Shown: positions 1-7,211 of the stretch, one piece after another | How positions within the stretch are numbered: position 1 is the first letter of the stretch | How the letters are laid out: each line of letters begins with the position of its first letter | Source: CAIVVT01 sp052145115 | GTDB lineage: Bacteria; Acidobacteriota; Terriglobia; Bryobacterales; Bryobacteraceae | Assembly: GCA_052145115.1 (NCBI GenBank) | Contig: JBKQPG010000054.1 | Location: 32,913 to 96,912 of the forward strand | Direction: 5' to 3' | Length of the DNA stretch: 64,000 nucleotides | Translations under genes and position numbers: made by a program | The notes under the pieces: model-generated | What the model was told of the DNA's origin: nothing | Seen by the model: only the letters and a program-made list of their open reading frames with translations | The model's database searches: none

Positions 1-2
1 CC

Positions 3-371
3 GTCATCGCCTCGCGTCACCCCAACGGCGCGCTCTCGGTGGCGACGCTCACGCGCGCTTCCGCCTCGCGCGGTTTCTACTACCCGCTGGCCCAGGTGGA
101 ACTGGCCGCTCCGGCCGCTCTCCCTCTGACGCTCGGGGTCTTCGGTTTCTATGAGCGTCTCGCCCTCGTGTTCACCGATCCCCTGCCCAGGCTCCGCGTG
201 CTTGCCCAGGATCTCGCCGCCGACACCGCCGCCGATATCACCGCCGAATTGCATCTCGAAGGCCGCCGCATCGTCTTCCCGGGAGATCTGCTGAAACGCG
301 TCGGCCTCAGCGCGGCCTCTTCAGGGGACGCCTCAGACCCCGGCTCTGTGCTCAGACTGGAAGCGGTATGA
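3..371 (+). CDS. C-terminal part of an unidentified protein (cut by window edge)
   Basis: The reading frame is open from the first bases of the window to a TGA at 369-371, so the gene begins upstream. About 122 residues are visible. They look like an all-beta C-terminal region, with alternating hydrophobic residues and stretches such as HPNGALSVATL and DITAELHLEGRR. No catalytic motif, membrane segment or zinc cluster is seen. It could be the last domain of a secreted carbohydrate-active enzyme, which would fit the sugar-related neighbours, but I do not recognise the family. The next gene is on the opposite strand and convergent. Confidence 0.55.
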   Translation, partial: VIASRHPNGALSVATLTRASASRGFYYPLAQVELAAPAALPLTLGVFGFYERLALVFTDPLPRLRVLAQDLAADTAADITAELHLEGRRIVFPGDLLKRVGLSAASSGDASDPGSVLRLEAV

Positions 372-456
372 CGCGCCCGCGTTGATTGCGCCTCGCGCGT
401 CTGTAACCGTCCGGGAAGTCATTCTGCAGGCGCGCATTGGCTCTTGGCCGCTGCGT

Positions 457-1755
457 TCATATCTTCAGAATGACCCCTTGCCCGCTGTATTTCGTGTTGC
501 GTACCAGCAGCAGCACCAGCCCCATCGCGAACAGCGGCACCACGCTCGCCCCCATCACCGCCGGCCGGAATCCGTAGTGGTCGGCGAGATACCCGACGGC
601 ATAGGTCGAAAGGATCGTGCCCAGGCCCGAAAAAGCGCCACCCAGGCCGCTCATGGTGGCCACGGCGCTATCAGCGAAGAGATCGGCCGGGAAGGTGTTG
701 GCCATGGTGGAGAAGGCGGCGTAGGAAAACGTCGCGAGGCCGAAAAAGCCGGCGATGAGCCACAGGTTGGCGCTGAGCGCGGCGGGGATCAGCAGTAAAA
801 CGCCGATGGCGCCGGGGACGATGACGGCCTTGCGGGCGCGGCCGACAGGCCAGCCGTGAGCGACGAGCCAACTGGACGCGCCGCCGCCGGCGAAGTTGCC
901 CAGGTCGGCGGCGAGGAAGGGGATCCAGAAGGCCACCAGGCTGTTTTCCAGACGGAAACCGCGCGAGACGAGATAGATGGCGAACCAGTCGGCGACGAAA
1001 TACCAGACCGGATCGGTGAGGGCGCGGCTGGCGATGGCGCCCCAGCTTTGGCGGTAGCGCAGCAGATCGATCCAGCGGCTGCGGGACTGGGCGGAGGTGG
1101 GGCGCTGCTCGGCGCGGCGGTCGGCGAGGATGGCCGCGCGTTCGTCAGGGCGGATGTGGGGATGGGTCTCCGGCGGATGGTAGAGCCAGCGCCAGACGAA
1201 TAGCCAGACGAGGCCTAGCGCGCCGGTCAGCAGAAACACCGGCCGCCAGGAATGGAACAGGGCGTATAGGCCGAGCACGATGGCCGGGGCGAGGGCGGCG
1301 CCGATGGAGGAGCCGCTGTCGAAAAACGCCACCGCGAGGGCGCGCTCGCGGCGCGGGAACCACTCCGAGACGGCCTTGGTGGCACCGGGCCAGTTGGCCG
1401 ATTCGCCCGCGCCCAGCAGGAAGCGGAAGACGCAGAAGCTGCGCATGCCGGCGGCGAGGGACGTGGCCATGGCGACGAGCGAATACCACAGCACCGTGAG
1501 CGAGAGGCCGCGGCGCGTGCCGAGGCGGTCCAGGACGCGGCCGAGCGCGGCCTGGCCGAGCATGTAGGCGATGCGGAAGGAGATGACGATGAGCGCGAAA
1601 TCCTGGTTTGTCCAGCGGTAGGAGAGCTTGAGCTGGGGCGCGAGGACGGAGAGGGTCTGGCGGTCGATGTAGTTGATGACGGTGGAGGCGAAGAGCAGTC
1701 CGCCGATCCACCAGCGCAGGCCGCGGACGCCGCCGTGGGGCGGCGAGTGAGGCAA
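457..1755 (-). CDS. MFS transporter, anion:cation symporter (hexuronate-type) family
   Basis: Twelve-helix major facilitator protein of the inner membrane. The first helix carries NYIDRQ (residues about 28-33), the hallmark of ACS-family members that take up hexuronates and other organic acids with protons. A cytoplasmic DRLGTRRG loop follows helix 2, and GESANWPGATKA lies in helix 4, both typical. The frame is open far upstream, to 2184, but that extension is Arg/Pro-rich and has no family character. I chose the TTG at 1755, which gives 432 residues, the usual size. The start is uncertain because no strong ribosome site is seen. Substrate is inferred only from family; the neighbouring Gfo/Idh/MocA gene supports a sugar or uronate role. 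Confidence 0.75.
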   Translation of the reverse strand: MPHSPPHGGVRGLRWWIGGLLFASTVINYIDRQTLSVLAPQLKLSYRWTNQDFALIVISFRIAYMLGQAALGRVLDRLGTRRGLSLTVLWYSLVAMATSLAAGMRSFCVFRFLLGAGESANWPGATKAVSEWFPRRERALAVAFFDSGSSIGAALAPAIVLGLYALFHSWRPVFLLTGALGLVWLFVWRWLYHPPETHPHIRPDERAAILADRRAEQRPTSAQSRSRWIDLLRYRQSWGAIASRALTDPVWYFVADWFAIYLVSRGFRLENSLVAFWIPFLAADLGNFAGGGASSWLVAHGWPVGRARKAVIVPGAIGVLLLIPAALSANLWLIAGFFGLATFSYAAFSTMANTFPADLFADSAVATMSGLGGAFSGLGTILSTYAVGYLADHYGFRPAVMGASVVPLFAMGLVLLLVRNTKYSGQGVILKI

Positions 1756-2077
1756 ATCGGCGCTGCGATCTCGCGGGTCCAAGCCTTCGATCCTAACAGC
1801 CGGAAGGCAGCCTGAGCAGCGTAAGGGGTTGTCGCCGTCACGTTTCCCGAGACGCGCGGGCGAAGGCCACAGCCGCGAATTCGGCAGCGTGGGATGGAGA
1901 CGGTTCTCTGAACATGCGAAGCATCCGTCAGCACGGCCGGGCGGCTGAGGGCGAGCGGCTCTGCAATGGGGCCGGACGTGGAGGTGCGGCGCGGGCGTCC
2001 GCCGGAGTGGCTGACGGCGGGCGGCCGAGGTGGACGCTGTGTCCCGGTTTGGATCTCGCGGGCATATACTGAGGGCC
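1756..2077. other. Intergenic region between divergent transporter and oxidoreductase genes
   Basis: About 320 bases between the MFS gene (leftward) and the Gfo/Idh/MocA gene (rightward). It should hold both promoters, but I could not pick a convincing -35/-10 pair. Long open frames cross it on both strands, as expected for GC-rich DNA, and I do not call them genes. Confidence 0.4.
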
Positions 2078-3253
2078 ATGAACCGTCGAGAATTATTGGC
2101 TGGCGCCATGGCGCCGTTATTCATTCCGCGCCGGGCCTTCGGCGCCAACGATCGTCTGAGCTTCGGAATTATCGGCACGGGCAACCGCGGCGGCTACCTG
2201 CATCCGGCGTTCATGAAACTGGGGGCCGAGTGCGTGGCGGTGTGCGACACCTACGAGCCGTACATGGCGCACGCCCAGGCGCTGTCGCCGGCGGGATGCA
2301 AGATGTACGCCGACTATCACGAACTGATCGCCCATCCGGGGCTGGATTTCGTGGTGGTGGCGACGCCCGACCACCAGCACCGGCCGATGCTGTACGCGGC
2401 TTTGGAGGCGGGCAAGGACGTGTATCTGGAGAAGCCGTTCTCGCTGAATATGGCGCAGAGCGCGGAGATGGTGAGCACGGTGCGGAAGACCGACCGGATT
2501 GTGCAGGTGGGGATGCAGCGGCGCAGCATGCCGTTCATCTACGCGGCGAAGAAGCTGATCGACGACGGGGCGCTGGGCAAGGTGTGGCTCGCCAAGGCGG
2601 CGTGGAACTGGAACTTCATCGAGTGGCTGGAGGAGAAACCGCTGGAGGGGAAACTCGATTGGGAGCGGTTCCTGGGCGACGCGCCGAAGCGCCCGCTGGA
2701 AATCAAGCGCTTCCGCTGGTGGCGCGGATTCTGGGATTACTCGGGCGGCAACATGACCGACCAGGGGACGCATTTGATGGACGTGGTGCAGTGGATGACC
2801 GGCAATACGTCGCCGAAGTCGGTCGTTTCGAACGGAAAGATCTGCCGGGCCAAGACGGCCGAGGCGCCGGACGTCTTTTCAGCGATCTTCGAATACCCGG
2901 AGATGATGGCGACGTGGACGTTGGATTACACCAGCGCGTACGATTTCGACTGGTCGGTGACGTTCCAGGGCGAGAAGGCGAGCATGGTGATGAACCGCAA
3001 GGGCTACCGCATCTTCAAGGAGCCGCAGCCGAGCGAAGCGCCGTGGACCGCGGGCGGGGCCGACACGGTGCTCGCCGAGATGCCGGACACCGACCCGGGC
3101 GATTTGCACCAGAAGAACTTTCTGGAGTGCGTGAAGAGCCGCCAGCAGCCGAATTGCACGGTGGAGATTGCCGCGGCGGCAGTGGCCGGGCCGCATATGG
3201 CGAACATCGCACTGAGGGAGGGCCGGAAGGTCACGGCGCTGGAACTGGCGTAA
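2078..3253 (+). CDS. Gfo/Idh/MocA family oxidoreductase with secretion signal
   Basis: NAD(P)-dependent sugar or polyol oxidoreductase of 391 residues. The N-terminus MNRRELLAGAM...RRAFGAN looks like a Tat-type export signal, as in many acidobacterial family members. The Rossmann loop is GTGNRG (33-38). TPDHQHRP (96-103) and the family EKP triad (118-120, the Lys being catalytic) are intact. The C-terminal half has the DYSGGNMTDQGTH motif typical of the second domain. I chose the ATG at 2078, where the signal begins, rather than the upstream GTG at 2030. Substrate is unknown. It converges on the E2-like gene with a 22-bp gap. Confidence 0.88.
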   Translation: MNRRELLAGAMAPLFIPRRAFGANDRLSFGIIGTGNRGGYLHPAFMKLGAECVAVCDTYEPYMAHAQALSPAGCKMYADYHELIAHPGLDFVVVATPDHQHRPMLYAALEAGKDVYLEKPFSLNMAQSAEMVSTVRKTDRIVQVGMQRRSMPFIYAAKKLIDDGALGKVWLAKAAWNWNFIEWLEEKPLEGKLDWERFLGDAPKRPLEIKRFRWWRGFWDYSGGNMTDQGTHLMDVVQWMTGNTSPKSVVSNGKICRAKTAEAPDVFSAIFEYPEMMATWTLDYTSAYDFDWSVTFQGEKASMVMNRKGYRIFKEPQPSEAPWTAGGADTVLAEMPDTDPGDLHQKNFLECVKSRQQPNCTVEIAAAAVAGPHMANIALREGRKVTALELA

Positions 3254-3275
3254 ACGGCGCAGGGGCCAGCGGGGG

Positions 3276-3905
3276 TCAATCGGGGTTGGAGAGGCGGCGG
3301 CGGAAGACGGCGGGGGGCTGGCGCCAGTTGAACTCGAGCAGGAGCGAGGCAGGGATTTCCAGTGGCGTGCAGGGCAGAGGGAGGCCGGGCGCGGGGTCGA
3401 GGGCGACGGCGGAGGGGGAGGAGGAGGTAGAGGTCGTAGAAGTTGCTGAAGGAGAGGTGGAAGCGGCGAGCCAGGCGAGGGCCTCGGGCTGCATGAGATG
3501 GTCGGGCGAGGCGTTGTGGAGACGCCAGGTGAGGACATTCTGAAGGCGGAGGAGGGCGGTGATGATGGTGTCGCCCGTGGCGCCGCGGGTCCACAGGCAG
3601 ACGAAGCCGTTGTCGGGATGGACGTTGGGGTGGAAGACGGGCACGGAGAGAAAAGCCTCGATAGGCACGGCGGGGAACCAGGCGGGGAAACGGAACTCGA
3701 CGCGGTGTGAATGGACGACCTGTAGATGGGGCGGCGCGCCAGTGAGGGCGGCGGTGCGGTGGAGGGTGACGTGGAAGAAATCGGCCTCGGCGTCGCGGGA
3801 GCGCGAGAGGCCGTCGAGAGATGCGGGGTTGGAGCGGGCCAGTTCGGCGAGGAGGGCCCATTCGTTGTCGAGGCGGCGGTCGCGGGGGGAAGACATCAGG
3901 CCCAT
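3276..3905 (-). CDS. E2-like ubiquitin-conjugating (UBC-fold) protein
   Basis: Predicted ubiquitin-like carrier protein of 209 residues. Residues about 45-125 follow the UBC fold. The active-site segment reads FHPNVHPDNGFVCLW (91-105), with the HPN motif at 92-94 and the catalytic Cys at 103. Spacing is almost the same as in eukaryotic E2s, which have HPN, then seven to eight residues, then Cys-Leu. A Pro-rich strand precedes it (FPAWFPAVP), also E2-like. The C-terminal 60 residues contain a Ser/Thr-rich linker and a Pro-rich tail. Last gene of the E1-RING-Ubl-E2 set, 34 bp after the Ubl stop. An alternative ATG lies at 3896. By family, it would take the Ubl from the E1 as a thioester. The fold call is strong because both motif halves are intact; the target is unknown. 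Confidence 0.85.
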   Translation of the reverse strand: MGLMSSPRDRRLDNEWALLAELARSNPASLDGLSRSRDAEADFFHVTLHRTAALTGAPPHLQVVHSHRVEFRFPAWFPAVPIEAFLSVPVFHPNVHPDNGFVCLWTRGATGDTIITALLRLQNVLTWRLHNASPDHLMQPEALAWLAASTSPSATSTTSTSSSPSAVALDPAPGLPLPCTPLEIPASLLLEFNWRQPPAVFRRRLSNPD

Positions 3906-3939
3906 TCGTTAACGATGCGACGGTCGCGAGGGCAAGGCA

Positions 3940-4200
3940 TCAACCGTTGGTGGCGACGGTGGAGACGCGGAGGACGTCGTTGGGACGGACTCCCTGGGCG
4001 GGGAGGCGGGCGCTGAAGTCAAGGGCCTGGCCATTCCAGACGACCTGGGGCTCGCCGTCGCCCTTGAGAACCTGGCCGCGCTCGCGCAGGTCGAAGAGGA
4101 TCTCGTCGAGGGTGGTGTCGAGGGTTTCCTCTTCATCGATGTCGACGTTGAACTTGATTTCACCCTGGATGGTGTCGAAGTAGATCTGGTATTTCGGCAT
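3940..4200 (-). CDS. Ubiquitin-like beta-grasp protein (YukD/EsaB-like)
   Basis: Small protein of 86 residues. The pattern fits the ubiquitin beta-grasp fold: a first hairpin (YQIYFDTIQGEIKFNVDI), a helix (TLDEILFDLRERG), then strands around VVWNG and the closing GVRPNDVLRVS, which matches the typical end of YukD-like domains. It ends in Asn-Gly, so a C-terminal Gly86 is exposed without processing, as conjugation would need. GGAAT lies 7-11 bases before the ATG. Its neighbours are an E1-like gene, a RING-like gene and an E2-like gene, so it is most likely the conjugated modifier. It could instead act as a non-conjugated scaffold, as YukD is thought to do in type VII secretion. Confidence 0.8.
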   Translation of the reverse strand: MPKYQIYFDTIQGEIKFNVDIDEEETLDTTLDEILFDLRERGQVLKGDGEPQVVWNGQALDFSARLPAQGVRPNDVLRVSTVATNG

Positions 4201-4204
4201 AGCG
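4181..4204. repeat. 24-bp direct repeat, copy 1 (5' end of the ubiquitin-like gene)
   Basis: TAGATCTGGTATTTCGGCAT plus AGCG. It covers the ATG and first seven codons (MPKYQIY) of the Ubl gene. An identical copy lies at 4338-4361. The two copies flank a 133-bp insert. Confidence 0.9.
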
Positions 4205-4337
4205 ATCTAGATTCCTGGATTGGAGGGGAGTGAATAACGGGGACAGACCGCTCTGTCCACACGGCGCAGAGGAGACTGAGGGTGGATAGAAAGAGCAATG
4301 CGCGCCTAGGACAGAGAAGTCAGTCCCCAGGATTTCA
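4205..4337. mobile_element. Short insert with palindromes, possibly REP/MITE-like
   Basis: A 133-bp noncoding segment between two identical 24-bp copies of the Ubl gene start. It contains a perfect palindrome, GGACAGA-CCGC-TCTGTCC (4241-4258), and a related imperfect one beginning GGACAGA at 4309 and ending in CAGTCCCC. Near its ends are inverted TCCTGG (4213-4218) and CCAGGA (4327-4332). GGGGACAGA/TCTGTCC palindromes are common in REP-type elements spread by RAYT (TnpA-REP) proteins. No transposase gene is present. The flanking duplication is longer than usual target-site duplications, so local tandem duplication is an alternative. Confidence 0.45.
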
Positions 4338-4361
4338 TAGATCTGGTATTTCGGCATAGCG
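4338..4361. repeat. 24-bp direct repeat, copy 2 (vestigial Ubl start)
   Basis: Identical to 4181-4204 and 157 bp away. It still encodes ATG plus MPKYQIY on the minus strand, but the frame then runs into the insert with unrelated sequence, so this is a vestigial start rather than a second gene. It lies 14 bp after the stop of the RING-like gene. Confidence 0.85.
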
Positions 4362-4375
4362 GTGGTCCACCGGCG

Positions 4376-5104
4376 TCACGGCCCCACAGTCCTATTGTTC
4401 GTCTGTGGCGAAGGCCCGACAACATATTCTTTCAAAGGGGCGGGCAGATCGGCCACGACCCACTGGCAGTGGGCGCACTGGCCGTTGGTATAGTCCCAGC
4501 ATCCGCGACACTGAGGCCGGCCGCAATGGGCGCAGACCCGCAAATCCGCGTCCTGCGCAGTGGCGGCGCAGACCTGGCAGCGGCCGAGGGGGGAGCGGGC
4601 GCCGAAATGGCGGTCCCACCAGCGGCCCTCGGTGCGGAGGATGGGGACGCGGTTCTGCTCGCACAGGCGGCAGCGGCAGCGCTCGAAATCCCAGCATTCG
4701 CGCTCGCATACGAGCATGCCGCAGCGGGGACAGGTGAAGGCGACGTCGCCGCCGATGCGGCGGTTACAGAGGGAGCAACGGCGGCGGTCGAGATTCTGAA
4801 CCAGAACGATGGCCCCGGAGGTGAGCGCGGCGAGGAGGGGCGCGAACCAGAGATAGAGCGGGGAGCCGGAGCTGGAGACGAACAGAATGACGATGCCCAG
4901 CAGGCTCATTGCGGCGGGAAGAACGACGGGCCACCAGGGGCGCGTGAATTCGACTTCAAAAAAGCGGAAGAGGCCGAGGGAGATGAGCGAGATCAGGATG
5001 CCGGTGAAGAGGCCGGCGAGGGGCAGGGTCAGGCCTAGGACGAGCTGCAGGAAGACGAGCCCGAGGGTGGGGGCGGCGAGGATGGCGAGAGTTCTCGGTT
5101 TCAT
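4376..5104 (-). CDS. Membrane protein with two RING-like zinc clusters (candidate E3)
   Basis: A 242-residue protein with four hydrophobic helices in the first 105 residues, then a cytosolic tail with two cysteine clusters. Cluster 1 is C110xxC113, C125xxC128, C133, C137, C143, C148. Cluster 2 is C176xxC179, C191xxC194, C199xxC202, C210xxC213. Both share CxxC-x11-CxxC-x4-C spacing, so they look like a duplicated binuclear treble-clef/RING-type fold. The ATG at 5104 overlaps the E1 stop (ATGA, 5101-5104), implying translational coupling; an upstream in-frame start at 5176 lies inside the E1 gene and is unlikely. Set between E1 and Ubl genes, it is a plausible membrane E3 or Ubl receptor. The ligase role is inference. 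Confidence 0.75.
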   Translation of the reverse strand: MKPRTLAILAAPTLGLVFLQLVLGLTLPLAGLFTGILISLISLGLFRFFEVEFTRPWWPVVLPAAMSLLGIVILFVSSSGSPLYLWFAPLLAALTSGAIVLVQNLDRRRCSLCNRRIGGDVAFTCPRCGMLVCERECWDFERCRCRLCEQNRVPILRTEGRWWDRHFGARSPLGRCQVCAATAQDADLRVCAHCGRPQCRGCWDYTNGQCAHCQWVVADLPAPLKEYVVGPSPQTNNRTVGP

Positions 5105-6207
5105 GATTCGAGGCCGCAGACGGTGAGCAAGTGTTGCTCCGGCACACCGAGTTCCAATAATGACAGATCGCACCAAGGCGAGCCGGGAGCAATCGCCCGA
5201 ATTGCTGCCAGTTCAAGGATATCGCGGGACGAGCAGGATGGACATAGCCCGCAGCGACGGAACATGGCCAAGCGCAGAACCGGCGCCCAGCGATGAGAGC
5301 AGGCGCGGCAGCGGGCAGCGACGCAGAGGGGCCAGTCGAGGAGCAGCGAGGCGCCGGGCGCGGCTCCGGAATCCGAAAGGAATTGGCGCACGGAACGGCC
5401 ACGGTCGCCGGCGGAGAGGAGCGGGTACGGGGGCGGCGCGTGGAAAGGGCAGGCGGGGCTGAGGGGCAAGCGGAAAGAGTGGAGGCGCGGGGGAGGGTCG
5501 AGGGTCAGCTCGAGGGTCGAGGCGGCGGAGGCGTGTTCCAGGAAAAAGCGCAAGCCAGTGTCGGCCTGGAGGGCGCCGGTGAGAGCGGAGATGGTGGGGG
5601 CGGCAGTATTGGGCGGAGCGCCGGGAGGAGTGGCGCAGGGACGGACGGTGGCGTCCCAAAAGGTGAGCAGCTCGGCGCGCTTGCGGCGGGACAAAGTGCA
5701 GCCGTAGCAGGCGCCGGCGCGGCCGGGGAAGTAGCTGACGCGGCCGTGGGAAGAGCCGGCGGCGCCGAGGCCGGCATCGCAGACGGGGCGGTCGAGCCTG
5801 GTGGAGATGTAAGCGAGCTCGAGGCGGGCGAGATCGCTGTCGACGCAGCCGAAGACCAAGTGGGCCGAAGAGACGAGGCCGAAACCGACCTCGGCGATTT
5901 CAGTGGCGAGAGCGGAGAAGCGTGTATCGGGGAACAAAGCGGCAGCGGCGGCGGCGAGAGCGGGGGCCTTGGCGGCACCGGGCGGAGCGTTTCTCAACAA
6001 GATTGAGCGCGTGAGGTTGGGGGGCTCGACGAAGTCGGGGTCGACGATGGTGACGGCGCCGAAACCGAGGAGTCCGAGGGCCTTGACGAGCTCATTGCCG
6101 AGCGCGCCGGCGCCGACGATCAGAGCATGCAGGGGGTGGACGCTGGCCGGGGCGAAGAGGGTGTGCTCGAGACGTGAGTAATCAATCACTTGAAGCGGAG
6201 GGGCCAT
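5101..6207 (-). CDS. E1-like ThiF/UBA-family Ubl-activating enzyme
   Basis: A 368-residue adenylyltransferase. The ATP-binding loop is VGAGALG (31-37), followed by VDPDFVEPPNLTRS (55-68), the canonical E1 Asp/Arg segment. CVDSDLAR (121-128) matches the usual Asp-Asn/Ser motif. Zinc ligands are likely C167, C170, C253 and H256. C191, in a TVRPCATPPGAPPNTA context, is the candidate thioester cysteine. The C-terminal extension has a second zinc-ribbon-like set (C300, C303, C319, C322, C325), unusual for simple ThiF proteins. I chose the ATG at 6207 because the conserved part starts there; the ATG at 6246 overlaps the divergent promoter. By family it adenylates the Ubl C-terminal Gly and forms a thioester for transfer to the E2. 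Confidence 0.85.
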   Translation of the reverse strand: MAPPLQVIDYSRLEHTLFAPASVHPLHALIVGAGALGNELVKALGLLGFGAVTIVDPDFVEPPNLTRSILLRNAPPGAAKAPALAAAAAALFPDTRFSALATEIAEVGFGLVSSAHLVFGCVDSDLARLELAYISTRLDRPVCDAGLGAAGSSHGRVSYFPGRAGACYGCTLSRRKRAELLTFWDATVRPCATPPGAPPNTAAPTISALTGALQADTGLRFFLEHASAASTLELTLDPPPRLHSFRLPLSPACPFHAPPPYPLLSAGDRGRSVRQFLSDSGAAPGASLLLDWPLCVAARCRACSHRWAPVLRLAMFRRCGLCPSCSSRDILELAAIRAIAPGSPWCDLSLLELGVPEQHLLTVCGLES

Positions 6208-6212
6208 AACGA

Positions 6213-6240
6213 TTGACAGCAGGCGTGCCTCTGGTACACT
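6213..6240 (+). promoter_or_regulatory. Probable sigma-70 promoter of the FHA/vWA genes
   Basis: TTGACA at 6213-6218, a 16-bp spacer and TACACT at 6235-6240. The -35 is a perfect match and the -10 matches four of six bases. The ATG at 6257 follows, giving a very short leader. The -35 lies six bases before the E1 start codon on the other strand, so transcription of the two arms could interfere. Confidence 0.5.
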
Positions 6241-6256
6241 TATCAACGCTATAGCA

Positions 6257-7207
6257 ATGGGACTCTATCAGACCTTATATTACATGAGCCTGGCCGGAGG
6301 GACGGCCGGACTGCTGGCCTGGGCGCTGGCGGCGGCGATTGCGGCGGCGCTTTCGAATCAACCAGAGGTGTGGGTTTCGGACCTGCTGGCGGTGCTGCTG
6401 CTGGGGGCCCTGGTCGGGGGCCTGGGGGTGGCGTTTTCGGACCACTATTCGGGCCAGCGGATCAAGGCCAAATGGGTGTTTTTCGGCGTGCTGAGCGGAA
6501 TGATGTGCGGGGGATTGGCGGAGCTGATTCAACTGCCGATCACGGCGCGGTTGGGCGAGCAGGCGCCGATCCTGACGCGGGTGATCGCGTGGCTGCTGGC
6601 AGGGTCGCTGATCGGGCTGGGGCTGGGGCTGAGATGGATCGGGGCGAACCGGACGCGGGCGGCGCACGGTTACGTGGGAGGGCTGGCGGGGGGCGTAATC
6701 GGGGGACTGGTGTTCGCGGGGCTGAGCCAGATTGTGCCGGACGTGGCGCAGGCGGCGGGCTTCGTGGCGTTGGGCGCGGGGATTTGCTTTGGGGTGACGC
6801 TGGCGCCGATTCTGCTCAAGGGCGGGCTGCTGATGTTCGTCTCGAGCGGGGATCCGCGGGCCCAGGCGAAATATGGGCGGGGCAAGAAGGAGTGGGAGCT
6901 GAGGCAGGGCGAAATGTACGGTGTGGGGAGTTTGAGCGGGGAGGGGGCACGGACGAAAGCGGGAGCGGAGAGCAGCATTTTCATTCCGGACGCGGCGATT
7001 GCGCCGCACCACGCGGTGGTGTTCGGGAAAGAGGGGCGGTTTTATGTGGCGCGGCACGCGGAGGCGGGCGGGCAGGCGGGATTGGCCCGATTCGTGTTGC
7101 GGGTACGAGGGAAAACTGTCACGAATTCGCAAGAATTGAGGGATAATGATGACATTCTCGTGGGGCGAACGGCGCTAAAGTTCACCTCACGGAAGAGGGA
7201 GCAGTAA
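6257..7207 (+). CDS. Multi-pass membrane protein with C-terminal FHA-like domain
   Basis: A 316-residue protein. Residues about 5-195 hold six hydrophobic, Gly/Ala-rich segments. Residues about 217-312 form a cytoplasmic domain with the FHA pattern: SSIFIPDAAIAPHHAVV, GRFYVA, then DNDDILVG. The normal phosphothreonine-binding GR and SR residues are replaced (GVGS, APHH), so peptide binding may be lost or altered. It is the first gene of the rightward arm, 49 bp from the divergent E1 gene and 4 bp from the vWA gene. FHA proteins often control type VI secretion after Thr phosphorylation, but no kinase is in the window. Confidence 0.75.
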   Translation: MGLYQTLYYMSLAGGTAGLLAWALAAAIAAALSNQPEVWVSDLLAVLLLGALVGGLGVAFSDHYSGQRIKAKWVFFGVLSGMMCGGLAELIQLPITARLGEQAPILTRVIAWLLAGSLIGLGLGLRWIGANRTRAAHGYVGGLAGGVIGGLVFAGLSQIVPDVAQAAGFVALGAGICFGVTLAPILLKGGLLMFVSSGDPRAQAKYGRGKKEWELRQGEMYGVGSLSGEGARTKAGAESSIFIPDAAIAPHHAVVFGKEGRFYVARHAEAGGQAGLARFVLRVRGKTVTNSQELRDNDDILVGRTALKFTSRKREQ

Positions 7208-7211
7208 CGGG

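Noticed and set aside
457..2184. 575-residue version of the MFS transporter
   Set aside because: The first 140 codons are Arg/Pro-rich, lack family character and cover the intergenic region; the transporter itself begins at about 1755.
4160..4357. A second Ubl gene starting MPKYQIY
   Set aside because: Only the first seven codons match; the rest is the insert sequence. It is a duplicated start, not a gene.
6275..7132. Long open frames antisense to GC-rich genes (here and through the T6SS operon)
   Set aside because: They are products of high third-position GC, with Arg/Pro/His-rich translations and no ribosome sites.
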